A DNA stretch of 64,000 nt from Amanita rubescens (lineage: Eukaryota; Basidiomycota; Agaricomycetes; Agaricales; Amanitaceae). Of this stretch, positions 22,874 through 34,508 are shown piece by piece; position 1 is the first letter of the stretch, and each line of letters begins with the position of its first letter. The notes beneath the pieces are model-generated. The model was not told where the DNA came from, did no database searches, and saw nothing but the letters and a program-made list of their open reading frames with translations. The stretch is from contig WION01000007.1 in the NCBI GenBank assembly GCA_015039365.1, positions 186,001-250,000 of the forward strand. Direction: 5' to 3'. Both the position numbers and the translations under genes were made by a program.

Positions 22874-24135
22874 ATGAGCGCCTTAGCAATCTCGTCCAAG
22901 CTTGAATCCACATTTGCTGAAGGGTGCGCTTTCACGCCAGTTCCCTCTTGATTGACTCTAAATCTCATAAAAGCACACGCAGCCCGAGCTTATCCATTGC
23001 AATGGTCAGTACTACACTACCTGTAAACAAACATACCCCTCGACCCCTTTGCAGGTGATAGGCAATGTGCTCGGCTTCTGCTTATATGGAGTACTGACCC
23101 CTCAAATGTGTTGGTGTTCCCCGCCATGACCCGCAGAAACTTTGACCAACTTGTTCGGGATAGATTTTTATCACATCACCATCTTCAACGATTCAAAGAT
23201 GATGATATTCGCTGTTTATGCTATCTACCTCACGGAGACGATCTCCACCGGTTTTCTCGCATACGACCTAACAAATCTGGCAGTCGATCCTCACTATAAT
23301 CCTTGCTTTGCAGGAATAATAGTTCTGATAGGCGGAGGGCTAGGTACGCTACCATCTATTTTCGGATCCCAGTATGCAACTGACATTACCAAAGTGGCGT
23401 TACTGACGCAAGCTGTGTATGCATATCGTATATGGATCCTGATGGAAAGAAAAAGGTTCATACCATTTTGCTTCGTCGCGGTACGCAGGACCTGAACGCA
23501 CACCTGTTCGATATTTTAACCCGCACGTAGTTTGCTGCGATCGAGGTTATTCTCACGGCAGTGTTGATATCATCCCGAATTTCGCTTTTCATCGTCGGAA
23601 CGGCACGTCTCCTTAGCGTTAAACAATACTCATCGTCTAACATTCCAGCCCATAGGTATTGTCTGCGTGCTGCCTCTTCGTCGACTTGGTCATTGCAATT
23701 CTCATGGTGTGGATTGTAAGTAACGTAGACTGGTGACATTTGATCGAGGTCTCACAATCACCTGTAGCTCACCAAGAATAGCATCATATCCAGACGATTA
23801 CATCGGAGGATAATGCGTTTGTTACACATCCTCGTCGGCGGTAATATCCTTACCGGTATGTTTGCAAGACCATTTTTTCCTGGAATCTATTTACGACGGT
23901 GTGATTAGTCGCATTAAATATTGTTAACCTGGCTGCGTCGTTGCATTCCCTTTATCTCGCTCTTTCTTGCGGAATTGTCTTATCGAGGCTCTACGCAAAC
24001 TCGCTGATGGTTGTTGTGAATGACCGTGATCTCCATTCCAGAGGCCACGAATCTCCACCCGAAAATAATATTTCGTTTATTATGGGAACGCTCCCGACTC
24101 CGGGCAATAGCGTCGGTGATCAAACCACAGGATGA
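22874..24135 (+). CDS. DUF6534-family multi-pass membrane protein, copy A
   Basis: About 301 residues over eight exons; introns about 22924-22982, 23005-23054, 23110-23163, 23481-23530, 23618-23655, 23716-23767 and 23856-23908. The protein is mostly membrane helices: GNVLGFCLYGVLTPQM, AVYAIYLTETISTGFLAYDL, FAAIEVILTAVLISS, CCLFVDLVIAILMVWI and VALNIVNLAASLHSLYLAL. It ends with the family signature SRLYANSLMVVVNDR followed by a short polar tail. DUF6534 proteins are expanded, uncharacterised seven-helix-like proteins of basidiomycetes, and receptor or sensor roles are only guesses. The 38-nt intron 23618-23655 and the first acceptor (22973 or 22982) are the least certain points. A partial second copy of its last exon may remain at about 24330-24413. 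Copy B, at 32209-33481, is broken. Confidence 0.85.
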
Positions 24136-26900
24136 ATTTCGAAATTTGAGCGGTGCATTTTTTCAGTGGGGGATACGTGGAGGCAAACAGCGAGTGTAAC
24201 ATAGGAGCTGACATGCGCTATGCATCGTATTGATGTACTAACGCCGGAGGGAGGGGTACACCCATGTCCTCCATTATTCGCTATAAGCGATATTTCATTC
24301 GTCCTCTGTATTATATTGATAACGACTTCCCGAGGTATCATTTCCGTGAATACCCTTCACATTGGAACCCTCCCAAGGGCGAACAACGTGGACTATCAAT
24401 TCACAGGATGAAGGAGAAACATAAAAGACTCGTTGACAAATAAAGTTGTGTGTATCATGGGGTTGAGTTTGCCCGCCAACGCCGAGATGCCTCGATGACT
24501 TGGATGCGCGCTCGGTCGAGAACGGACGAGTGCTTGAGCGCTGCCACAAAGCATTATAAAACCAATACCTTCGTTTCACTTCCTTCCACTACGCTGGCCG
24601 GCCACGGAAATTGTACAAGCAGGCCAACTCGTGGAAGCCGTAGCTTTGCTCCATCGAAGGATCTTGAGTACGTAAAAGATCTCCTGGAGCAGAAGCGACA
24701 ATATCGTGAGCATGAGTGCGAGAAGCTCGGTGGCAGGTAATGAATCTGACCAGCCAACATCTCAGAGTCAGTTGCGACAGGTCGAAAAGGGCGAAGGAGA
24801 GAAGCGGATGACTCGGTCCTTTGCAATTGCTTGCGGCGTCGGCGATTGCCAAAGACACGCCCGCTTCCGTCAGCTTCTACGTCTGACATCAACTAAAGGC
24901 CCGCTCCTCGTTGTCTGCGGTCCGGATGCGTTCATGCTGATCAGGACCCACTCGCTTTGCTGACGCTCGTTTTTCGGAGATGTGTTCGAGACCCACACGG
25001 GGGGTTATAGGTCGAAAGGTGTGCTTTCATGTAACAATCTGATCTGGTGGTACAGGGTTATCCCAAAGAGACATAGTCTCCAAAGTGAGTTTCATGTATC
25101 GCTTGATATACAATCAACGTGAAGCCCCTACTAATTCTCAACTCGTGGGCGTCACAGATCTACATATCCTAGAGCCTGGTTCGAGGAATTTCCGAACTAA
25201 TTCGATATCAAAGGGGGTTGACTCAGCGTCTCCCTAGATTTCAAAGTCCCTTTCCCATCCCTGCCGTACGCTGGGTCAACGATAAGTATCCAACAATACT
25301 TAGAGTCGTTCCAGCCCTCCGGATAATTTTCATAGACCAGAGAGAAATTAGGTTACACCACCCGTAGACCGCAATCATTGGCCCTGTATCGCCGTCTGGA
25401 ACTTTGAAGGACCCTCGATGCCAATCAAAAATTGCTTGGCGGTTAAGAGCATAACCTTTGATCCAACGCACCTTGCAGCACCAAAACTCGTTTTATCAAA
25501 GCCACGAATGGACCTACGTTCTCTTCTCTCCACTTCTTCCATTGCAATTTCTTGGACTCTTCTCCTTACTGAGGTTCTTGATCCGATCCTCTCATAGAGG
25601 CGCAGTTTGCTGTGACTGTCAGTGTGTTTCCCGCGATGACCAATGCTAGTCACCTTTGTGAGTGGGCAATAGGCGTTGAAATACAGTGACGTAATGGAGT
25701 GCAGCTCTGTTTTATTGTTTGGTCAATCCAAACAATGGAATCGGCCGCCAAACTGGACGACGGCCCTCGTGCGGCCGCAAAGCCCGCAACGTACAAGGAC
25801 TTTGACATCGTCGTGATACATTTGGGAAGACTTCATCCAGTGCTTTAATCCAATCCTCCCCTCCTCCTAATTCCTATATATATGTCCTGCGCAGGTACTT
25901 CGATTTGATTTCCGACTCATGATGAATTGATTGGTCTGTCTCGTTACTCGAAAATCACATGCAGTTGTTTGATCCAATGTGAATGGTTTGGGGAAAGATG
26001 TCAATGTTTTGCACGCAGGTGATGGTTGTCTACTCGTTCGATATGTAAATTCCAATAGTACACGAATTGATAGTATCACCAGTACAGCCAACCCGCCGGG
26101 CACGGGTCTACATGTGTCACCCGTACTTCTAGGGGCTGAGTTGAATTTGTATCTAGCTATGTCAAGACTGGATTTTCGTCGCGAAAGGATGCAGAGTGGG
26201 TGGTTGGGCAGTTGTTGGCATATTGGGAGGGCCAATCCATGCCGCGGAGGAGAATGGCGGCCAGTTTGAAGAGGGCGTGTATTTAAAGCACTGCACGCCG
26301 CAATGGAACGAGAGGCTGTGCTAAAGTTTGGCCAGGCTTGACGAGCCGCGTCTCGGCTATCACCGGCTCTTATCGGCTCCACCCTTGCGTCTTCACTACT
26401 TACATACAACTTACAAGCGAAGGAACACTCAAACGTGGCGCCAGGCTTTTCAATCAGGATTTATTTTTTCCAAGACAGACGATATCGGACGATGAATGGA
26501 GTTAAGGTCGCTGCCAGCACACTATAGCCGCAGTTCTCGCACATGTAGTGACATGCAGTATTCCTCGGGTCATCAATATTTGTTAACCAAGATGAAAAAC
26601 TGGCAACCTAAGTTATTTCTCACTTCCTTCCATTTTTTCAGTCTGCAAAGTGCCTTGCGGGCTCCTCGATGCGGAGATCGCTGGCCGAGCCCTGAAAGTG
26701 TTTCGACAGGTGATATTACGGAATGCTGTCTAACACCGTCCTCTACTGTGCCAGCCCCTTGATACAGTGCCAATTTAGTTTTGGACGTCTCAGAACTTAC
26801 CGTCTGACATCAGCAAATTCCGGGGACCCGCAGTCTGCGAATTCTGCCCAAATCAGGGACACTGGATATAAGAGCGCGAACTTGAACGTGGGACCCAACC
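24136..26900. other. Long gene-poor stretch
   Basis: Nothing with convincing protein similarity is visible in 2.7 kb. About 24330-24413 echoes the last codons of the DUF6534 gene (IGTLPRANNVDYQFTG against MGTLPTPGNSVGDQTTG), which suggests a decayed tail duplicate. Longer open frames (25867-26409 minus, 24554-24892 minus) have no motifs and odd composition. Probably degenerate accessory DNA. Confidence 0.4.
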
Positions 26901-28740
26901 ATGAGCGTCCCCTCAGACGACTCTCTGTCAGAGGTGTTAATCGATGATCTCCGATTGGCCTGGAGAGCGAATTATGGGACTGGTGGGCTACAGCTTGACT
27001 CTTCTTTGCTTCGTGTTCTGAATTTGGTTAATGCAGTGGCCGCATTCACTGTACTGGTCTACGACATTATTCTAACTTCCGGACGTGAAGTAAGCTGGCA
27101 ATGGTTCGCTTTCCAACACGTGTTGACTAACTTTGGAGATTACGTTTATATGGAGGTAAAATCGTTCGAATTCGACATTGCGTCGCGCGTATGAACTCGA
27201 CAGTTATGCAGGGCAAAGTGGTCCTTTCCGAAAATTGTTTACTTATTCATTCGATATTATGGGCTGGCCAATCTTGCGTGAGCTACTATTTCTATCAATT
27301 CATTTACTCCGACTGACTGTAAAATGTAGATATCAGGTTTCTGGTCGGTCGCTTGATGCTTTTGGAATTTCCACTAAGCTATCTTTGTAGTCTTAACAAG
27401 AACGTCGAACTCCCTTCAGGTATGGATTACTCCTTTTTCGTATCTCGAGGTCTGACATGGTGCGTTTGAAGACGTAAGTCAGGTTCGACCCTCTGGTAAC
27501 TCTGTGTTTGACTGTCTATGAAGCTGCCGCCACTATTTGTCATTGGTTACCCTGTGCGTTCAGACTTACGGTATTACTATACGAGCTTAATATGTTAACG
27601 ACCCACAGCGGAGGTCCCCTCGTTTTCTCAGCTCTTTCAAATGTAATTCTCATGTTACGAGTACATGCCCTTTATAATGGAGGTCGCGGAGGTGAATGGA
27701 CGCGATTTAGCGATGATGGATGCGCTAATCGTGTTCGAAGTTATAATAATCCTTCTTTTACTATTCGCTGGTGCGTTATTCAGAATCTTCTGTTCGAAAC
27801 CTCGAACTCAAGTCGTATCTAGGCCAATTTATCGTTTGTCTTTTTACTGTTGTCGTGCTACCACCTGAAGAAAATATAGGCATTGTTATACACCGGAATA
27901 CGAATCAATAACACATTGGTCGTTTCCCTTCTTCCTGGTGTCCCCTGGCCCGGTTGTATCATGTCAAACCTTCATGCCTCATACGTCCTTGTTGGCTGGT
28001 AAGCAACTTCATCCACTCCCCGTATTGGGGCTGAACACATGACGTGATAGGGTGCCCGATTTGATCACACCCAGTGCGTATTATTCGCAGAAGCGCGCTC
28101 CTGACTAACTATGGCATGGAAGCTATTCTGTTCCTTTTAACAATGTGGAACCTAATACACTCAGTCCTGTCTCCAAGAGGATGGCGTGTGATTTTCCAGA
28201 GAAATCTACCTCATGCTGTGCGTATTCCTCCCCTTATCACCGCTTTTTTTCGAGATGGAACTGTGCATTATCTCGTGTAAGAGCCTCCCTTCACACATGC
28301 CTTCCATTTAGACTAAAAACATGGTCCGATTAGTCTGATGGGTCAGTTCCCATGTTTGTTATAATGCGCAAGTCACCTACTAACGACTAGTAGTTACTGC
28401 GATAATTCTTGCGACGATGACTCTCGCCTGGTCGGCTCCTCAGGGATCCTCAACTGCACCGTGAGTTACAGCAGGGGTTTCTCATATAAAATTGCTGAAT
28501 TTTTACCCCAGCTGGATGATAACCTCATTTTCATTTGCAGTGAGTGACCATGCTTCTCCTGGATCGTTATTCTCATAATACGTGCGCCTTAGACTTCAAG
28601 GCTTGTCCTAAATCTTCGCGTGGCAGCAGCTCGTCTGCAAGGTAGTACCACTACATGGCATCAAACATTTTCTGTCCGAATGCCAGATATGGCAACATAT
28701 GACGACGAAAGTGATCAGCGAGTCACAGAAGAAAATACAA
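26901..28740 (+). pseudogene. DUF6533-family membrane protein, probably degenerate
   Basis: The 5' part is good DUF6533. ATG at 26901 opens an exon that joins, after introns, to VAAFTVLVYDIILTSGRE and then to ITFIWRAKWSFPKIVYLFIR, with splice sites that keep frame (introns about 26980-27039, 27091-27141, 27157-27211). Further on, recognisable family pieces appear in different frames: VILMLRVHALYN (about 27640-27680), DALIVFEVIIILLLLFAGAL (about 27695-27775), LPGVPWPGCIMSNLHASYVL (about 27930-28000) and LTNYGMEAILFLLTMWNLIH (about 28100-28160). I could not connect these without frame slips near 27683, so the gene is probably dying, though missed introns are possible. DUF6533 proteins are basidiomycete-expanded membrane proteins of unknown role. 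It lies between the two DUF6534 copies. Confidence 0.6.
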
Positions 28741-30039
28741 TAGAGTTACATTCATTTGCATGATACAATAAATTGTCATGTACATGTTGATTATGTTTAA
28801 TTTAACTTAACTTGTATCATTACTACCGCTGCAGTTCGTAAGCCCTTCCTTCAGATGTAAAAATCATGATGTGGTCAAGCTGAACACGGCATTGCCAAGT
28901 CAATGACTTAGCATAAACGAACTATTTTAGTAATTTGGAACGACGTATGACTTACATTATTGGACTTGAACATGTATTCACCGCACGGTCTTCTTTCTAT
29001 TGCTCTGATGTCGGAAAGATGATCGATGCACCACGTCAACGGTGACCATCCAGAAGGTATTCCCGTCATTCTTGTGCGCGAGCGCGATGTACTTTGATAA
29101 CCAATAAGGTGTCCATTATTTGGAGTGACCAAACATTGAAACGCTATTTGTGTATCTCCTTCGTCCTGTGACCGCGTTATTCGCCCTCGGGTTCCAATAC
29201 TTATGCGTGATCATCCTTAGCAAGCAGTACGCGAATGTTCTTCGAAGTCTGGCGCTCTGGTGAGAGATCGTCACAGCCGACATGTTGGGTTCCGATGGCT
29301 CGTCCTTCCCAACGCCTCTCCAAATCTCCACGCCTCCTTTTTCCACTGCAGTTCCATCAGCTGTTCACGTTTACTCTCCAGCCCATCCTGTGTCATCTCG
29401 AACTCGTGGTAGCAGCAAAATTCAGTCTTTGGTACTGGCTCTTCTATTCTTATCCGACATAGTAACGGGCGGGCCTCGGCTGTGGCGGATCTTCATGGAC
29501 CTGATCGGGTCAGGACGATCTCGTACCATGAAACAGCACGCTCGATCACATTGGGTCACGACGGGTCACGACGAACCCCTAGAGGACGAACCCAATTTGG
29601 CAGTGAGACTTTGACGGGGCCATATGCGTTGTCGTAGTTCAAGGAGGGTGATACAACTGGGTGCATGATGAAGAAGTTGCCTAATGGATGCGAGGAGAGA
29701 AGTACCAAGATGGCTTATCACGTCTCCTTCGCAGCCGTATTCTTCGGGGAGCTCAGGCCCTCCTTTGATCTTGTGGAAAAGGGCGGTTGGTGAGAATTCG
29801 AGTAACCCGGTTAATAGATTGAGACGGCCGTGGTGCGGCATGGCTGTCATCTATCGTTAGACGAGAACGAAACGATTTTAACGGTGCGTTGATAGCGCGA
29901 TTCTCCTATTGGGCAGGGGTATCTGCACGCAAAACAACATGATGAGAGAGAATCACGTTACTAACGCGCAGATAGGGTGACTCGGGCAAACAAGTTGTCA
30001 GAAAAGGGGCCACATCGTTTGACGCTTCACACTACTGCA
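28741..30039. other. Intergenic, no gene recognised
   Basis: AT-rich around 28740-28830, then mixed sequence. Short frames here (for example 29282-29614 plus and 29566-29850 minus) overlap each other and carry no recognisable motif. Confidence 0.4.
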
Positions 30040-30895
30040 ATGTCTGAGTCAACCAACCAAGAGGCCCAGGTTCTACACCTCGCGGAAGAAATGATGAAGT
30101 ACTGTGTTCTCTCTGAAAGCTGCGCTCAGTCCCCAGAGGCCCAGGTTCTACACCTCACGGAAGCATTGACGAAGTACTGTGTTCTCTTTGAAAGCTGCGC
30201 TCAGTCCATTAAAGACACCCCTAACAAATGTCATATATCACAAGTGTACAAAGAGGCGGTCGAGAATTGGCAATACCGCTCGGAGTTTTGTCGGCCGTCC
30301 CCCGGGAATGAAGCCGCAAGGGCAAAATTCTTTGCCGCTGTGGACGAGGTTTGTAAAACCGAGTCAAGAGCTCTTGACACGTACGTTCTCAACTCATCAT
30401 CGCTGCGATGCCTTTCTAATAGTGTTCCCAAGTTGCTATCTGATTACTTTTGTGTGTTCAGCTGCAATGCAGGTCATTGTTGACCAAGATCTTGCGAGGC
30501 TATGCGATTCTGATCGTTGCTATGTGTTGGATGAATCTCGACGACTCTAGTATGTATTTAGTACGCTAGCATCTTTTTTTATGCATTGACGCCAATGCAG
30601 TATGGAACGGCTCAGTACTGTTTTGCAACCTACGTCAAATTCAAGTGCGGCTGCTGCACGGCTTCCACAACATCTGGTGTCCGCCTTCTTCCCCGAGACT
30701 CAATCAAAACAATCTTTTGGGGAACTTGTTGGTAAAAACGTCCGTTACCGAGACCCCAGGAGTGGAAAAACAAGAGAAGGTACCGTCACGGACCAGGTAA
30801 CAAGCTATCTCAAAGGAACGTATTACTCGATCACAAATAGTGACGGATGTGATGAGGAGGTCAGTGAGGGCGAAATTTTGCTGGTACAGCTTTAG
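30040..30895 (+). CDS. Orphan two-part protein, copy A (helical N-part plus Tudor-like C-part)
   Basis: I do not recognise this family. Starting at 30040, the first exon encodes a helical region of about 100 residues with an internal duplication of about 25 residues (KYCVLSESCAQS and KYCVLFESCAQS). After one intron whose donor is unclear (about 30353 or 30381; acceptor about 30461) comes ARLCDSDRCYVLDESRRL. After intron 30550-30600 comes a serine/alanine-rich linker and a small beta-rich domain (VGKNVRYRDPRSGKTREG, LKGTYYSITNSDG, EEVSEGEILLVQL) that looks like a Tudor-type barrel. The same order of parts recurs in the gene at 54801-55752, so this is a real family rather than a chance frame. 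Function unknown; chromatin or methyl-mark reading would be a guess. A Plavaka-like relic lies 75 bp downstream. Confidence 0.5.
30064..30210. repeat. Internal tandem repeat in the orphan gene
   Basis: Two copies of about 70 bases, 30061-30132 and 30139-30210, both starting GAGGCCCAGGTTCTACACCT and differing at few positions. The duplication is in frame and recent. Confidence 0.85.
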
Positions 30896-30969
30896 TGGTG
30901 ATGGATTCCGTGGTACATCTTTAACGCATGTTACTGAAGGAGAACACAATGATATGAGCCGACCATTAC

Positions 30970-31350
30970 TTGGTATCATCATCGACGCTCCTATTCCTAG
31001 CGGTCACAATTCGGCTCGATAAGTTATTACGCGCCGTGTATGGGTTACTGCCATACTTGACTTCATTACATATCCCAGTACCCAGCGACTCGCTACAGTC
31101 TCTCGATGATGCACTAAAGATTTTTCACGACAACAAGGGCTGCATCTTTGTTGATCTAGGACTCCGCAAGCATTTCAACATCCCAAAGTTTCACTCTTGC
31201 CGCCATTATGTTACAATCTCATTGTATGGAACAACTGATAACTACGACACACAATTTGCGGAGTGGCTTCATATTGATCTCGCCAAGCAAGCCTACAATG
31301 CATCAAATGGTGGATGGAACGGACCGAAAAGATTTTACAAACATGTCTAA
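30970..31350 (+). mobile_element. Plavaka-type transposase fragment (relic)
   Basis: A 126-codon frame ends with FNIPKFHSCRHYVTISLYG, then TTDNYDTQFAEWLHIDLAKQ and AYNASNGG. I know the pattern "hypothetical IPKxH ... xYGTTDNYxTxxxExLHIDxAKxAYxASN" from the large Plavaka/CACTA-like transposases of basidiomycetes. Only this short C-terminal part is present and neither terminal inverted repeats nor the catalytic core are seen, so this is a dead fragment, possibly left by an insertion that also moved nearby DNA. Confidence 0.65.
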
Positions 31351-31379
31351 TCACCGACATTTTTTCCTGATGATCTACC

Positions 31380-32030
31380 CTAGCTCACACTTGATAGAAT
31401 GATAAGAACGACATTGATATATGCCAATGGGAGAGTGGCGGCACTCAGGCTTTGCGAGCAATGGATGTACAGGTCTTGAGGTTTGATAGAAAGGCGACGA
31501 CGAGAGCATAGAAAGACGTGGGAGCGAGCAACTTGAACAGCAGCGAGAGACTCCAAAGCAAGAGCGCGGGCGACGTGGTTCAAACGAAGAGCAACAAGAG
31601 CAAGCGACTGAAAAAATGATAAGAGTGAGCGCTAGCAGCAAAATGAAGGCGTACATCACTTGCAGAGCATCGACTCGGAAATTCACCTGGATCTCTCCCG
31701 CCGCAACCTCCTCTTTCATTTTCAAGCCTTCCGCCGACTTTAACTCCAGAAGAACTTTGCCATCGTCTTCCACTCTCTAGCTTCCTGTCTCAAGAAATCC
31801 CGCGGGCTGACATTCAGAATCCACCTTGGAGCAGACCTTTGGGTCGTACCAACGGCATAGAATTCTTTCCTCTTCAAACGGCCTAGCGACTCATTGAAAT
31901 TAAAGCTCCTAAGCTTGAAGACATATTTAGGAGGAGCTGACAATCGATGCTGGTGATTGGCGCAAATTGTCAGTTCAAATGCCAAGGATTGCCTTACCCA
32001 GCCTTTGTCGTCCATTTTGTGTATCTACAC
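31380..32030 (-). pseudogene. Hypothetical protein with one frame break
   Basis: No family recognised. The reading from about 32015 gives SAPPKYVFKLRSFNFNESLG and APRWILNVSPRDFLRQEARE, after which the frame must shift by one base (about 31765) to continue EDDGKVLLELKSAEGLKMKE, then AAGEIQ. An intron (about 31600-31687) leads to LNHVARALALESLAAVQVAR and a stop at 31380. Each part looks like true coding sequence, so the simplest view is a gene carrying a single-base indel. The start is unclear: ATG 32015 or an upstream exon at 32191. Confidence 0.45.
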
Positions 32031-32208
32031 ACAGAATAGATGAAATCCAGTGTCATGTTTCTATGACGAGACCTTGTTTTGTACCGCAAATGGAAATAAC
32101 GGAACTTTACGTGACGGATTGCAACGCTGGCACTTAACACCCCTTCATTTGCGCCCTGCAACCAACATACATAAACGTTAGAAAACGCCATGGCAATGAA
32201 TCCTTTTG

Positions 32209-33481
32209 ATGAGCGCTAGCATTAACGCACTCCCGTTCAAGTTTGAATACACATGTGCTTCAGGGTACGCTTTCAGGCTAGTTTTCGGCGCTCATCGTTC
32301 TTCATTGACCATGGCAATAGCATCAGCAGCCCGAGTTTATCCATTGCGCTGGTCAGTCCACTGCCTGTAAACGAACCGACCCTGCCTTGATTGGCGTTTT
32401 GTAGGTGACCGGGAATGTATTCGGCTTTTGTCTATACGGAGCACTAACCGTGCAAGTGTGTTCGTCTTTTCCAAACATGGCTCACAGAACCTTTGACTAA
32501 CTGTTTCGGTATAGATTTTTATTGCATCACCTTCACGGAAGATTCAAGAATGTTGAGGGCGATCATATACGCCATCTACTTAATCGAGACGATCTTCACC
32601 GCCCTGCTCGCGTACGACCTGACACAGCTGGTGGTTGATCCCGATTACACCGTTTGCTTTGCGTCTATAATAATTTCGATATGCGAAGGGCTAGGTGTGC
32701 TGCCATATACTTCGAATCCTAGGACGTAACTGACACGTTTGAAGTGGCGTTATTGATGCAAGTTGTGTATGCACATCGCATACGAATGCTTACACAAATA
32801 AAATTCATACCACTATTCTTCGTTGCGGTACGCAAAACGTAAAGGGACCTGTTTTTAATAACTTATTTACTATGTAGCTGATCACAATAGAAGTTGTTCT
32901 TGTCGCAGTGTTGATGTCACTCCAAGTTTCATTTTACATTGTCGCGGTGGCACGTCGTTTAAATGCTGATCGATGTTTATTGTCTAACGTTCAAGTCCGT
33001 AGGCGTGGACCGCGTCGTGCCTCCTCGCCGACCTGACCATCGCAATTCTTATGGTTTGGGCTGTAAGTGTGTAGCTTGAGAATGTTCAATCCTGATCTCA
33101 CAATATGTTGCAGCTTACCAGGGTTAAAATACGCTCAAAACAGTTACGACGAAAGATAGTACGCTTGTTGCACCTAACAGTCGGCGGTGGCATCCTCACT
33201 GGTAAGCTTCCAATAGCATTCTTCCTTGAGGTACATTTCCAACGATATGCTTAGTTGCAGTAAATGTTGCTACGTTGGCTGCATCGGTGCTTTCCCTTTA
33301 TCTCACCCTTGCCTGCGGAATTGTCTTATCGAAGATTTATGCAAACTCGATTATGGTTGTGGTCAATGACCGCAAACCTCCCAGAGATGACGAATCATCA
33401 TCCGCCGATAATATGATAACCTTTTATAGTATCGGAAGCCTTCCGATAGGGAGCGGTGACGAGTCTCAAGTCACCAGATGA
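32209..33481 (+). pseudogene. DUF6534-family membrane protein, copy B (inactivated)
   Basis: Same exon plan as copy A at 22874-24135 and clearly its paralogue: start MSASINALPFKFEY, then GNVFGFCLYGALTVQV, FYCITFTEDSRMLRAIIYAI, YLIETIFTALLAYDLTQLVV, later LITIEVVLVAVLMSLQVSFY, ASCLLADLTIAILMVWA and the family end SKIYANSIMVVVNDR. It is broken in the long central exon. Compared base by base with copy A it has lost one base at about 32707-32713, and the restored frame would then meet a TAG at 32720-32722 where copy A has CAG. The rest of the gene, splice sites included, is still well kept, so the loss is fairly recent. Confidence 0.8.
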
Positions 33482-34508
33482 ACAAAGTTTAAACGATTTG
33501 ATTAGTGGGAGACACGTAAAGCAAATGTGATAGAAGTTAACAAGTTACATGTATCATCATTGTAGTTACATCGTTGTGGGCTGGAGGGACGTACATAAGA
33601 CCGGATCCTATCGGATTATGAATTCTGAAGAGATTGGTCATATTCTGCGCTTCAATAAACTTGAGATCTGAACGGTAGAAGAATATTAAGGCAGGGTCTT
33701 CCGTTGTGATGGGAGCGGGCGGATGGACGACCGCGTATCATTGATCCGCTAATGATAGCGCTATCGGTTAACTCTCGACTACCAACGATCGTATTGGGCG
33801 ATCGCGTACGGGTCCTGAAAATCAGCGGTCCGAAAGTGCACGCGATATCTACAACCCGGAGTCTGGTATGTCGTCATATTATCGCCATTTGGAAGCAGGT
33901 CTGTCGAAGTTGAGAAAACTATCGATAACGCAGAAGCACATCTCGGCACGTGCATGAATTAGGACGATACCCCAGAGTCCGCGGATCAAGCTAGCACGCT
34001 GCGTCCTGCATTTCTTGCGTGATATAGGGGATACGAGCGTAGGGTATAGAATTCCTAGACAAGCCTCATGGGCATGACATCAACATGCGCCGAACATACC
34101 AAGGAAATCGGAGTACCTCCGCAGTCGCTTCGTTCTAATATAAGCCCAGGTCCTCCTTCCCCAGCTAGTAACACTGAGGAAACCAAATGGGTCTCCTGGG
34201 TCCGTAGAGGTCCGCTGTACGTTCACCACCGTAATTGCGGGATGTTTAGTATTGCTCACGGGCACAGTAATCGCAGCTTTCCTTCTTTCACCGCTGTGCA
34301 ATCTTTTCCTCAGGCGAAAGATTAGGGGAATCGGAACGCTTACATACCGAACCGCTTCGTCTTTGGCATATCCGTCACATGCGCTTGCACTGAGGCCGAT
34401 AGAACTTGCGATTGTAAGTCCTGCTTGGCTTATCTGGGCCGCAATGCTACCGCGTGTTAGATATGCCTACTCTCGTTGTTTGATGCCACAGCTTAGATTC
34501 ATACTACC
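33482..34508. other. Intergenic, no gene recognised
   Basis: The first part is the 3' flank of the DUF6534 pseudogene. At 34068-34450 overlapping frames (one with a single hydrophobic stretch, TVIAAFLLSPLCNLFL) might be the remains of a small membrane protein, but nothing ties them together. Confidence 0.35.

Noticed and set aside
25867..26409. A 180-codon minus-strand open frame
   Set aside because: No motif, low-complexity and Ser/Arg-biased composition, no supporting splice sites or neighbours. Likely chance.
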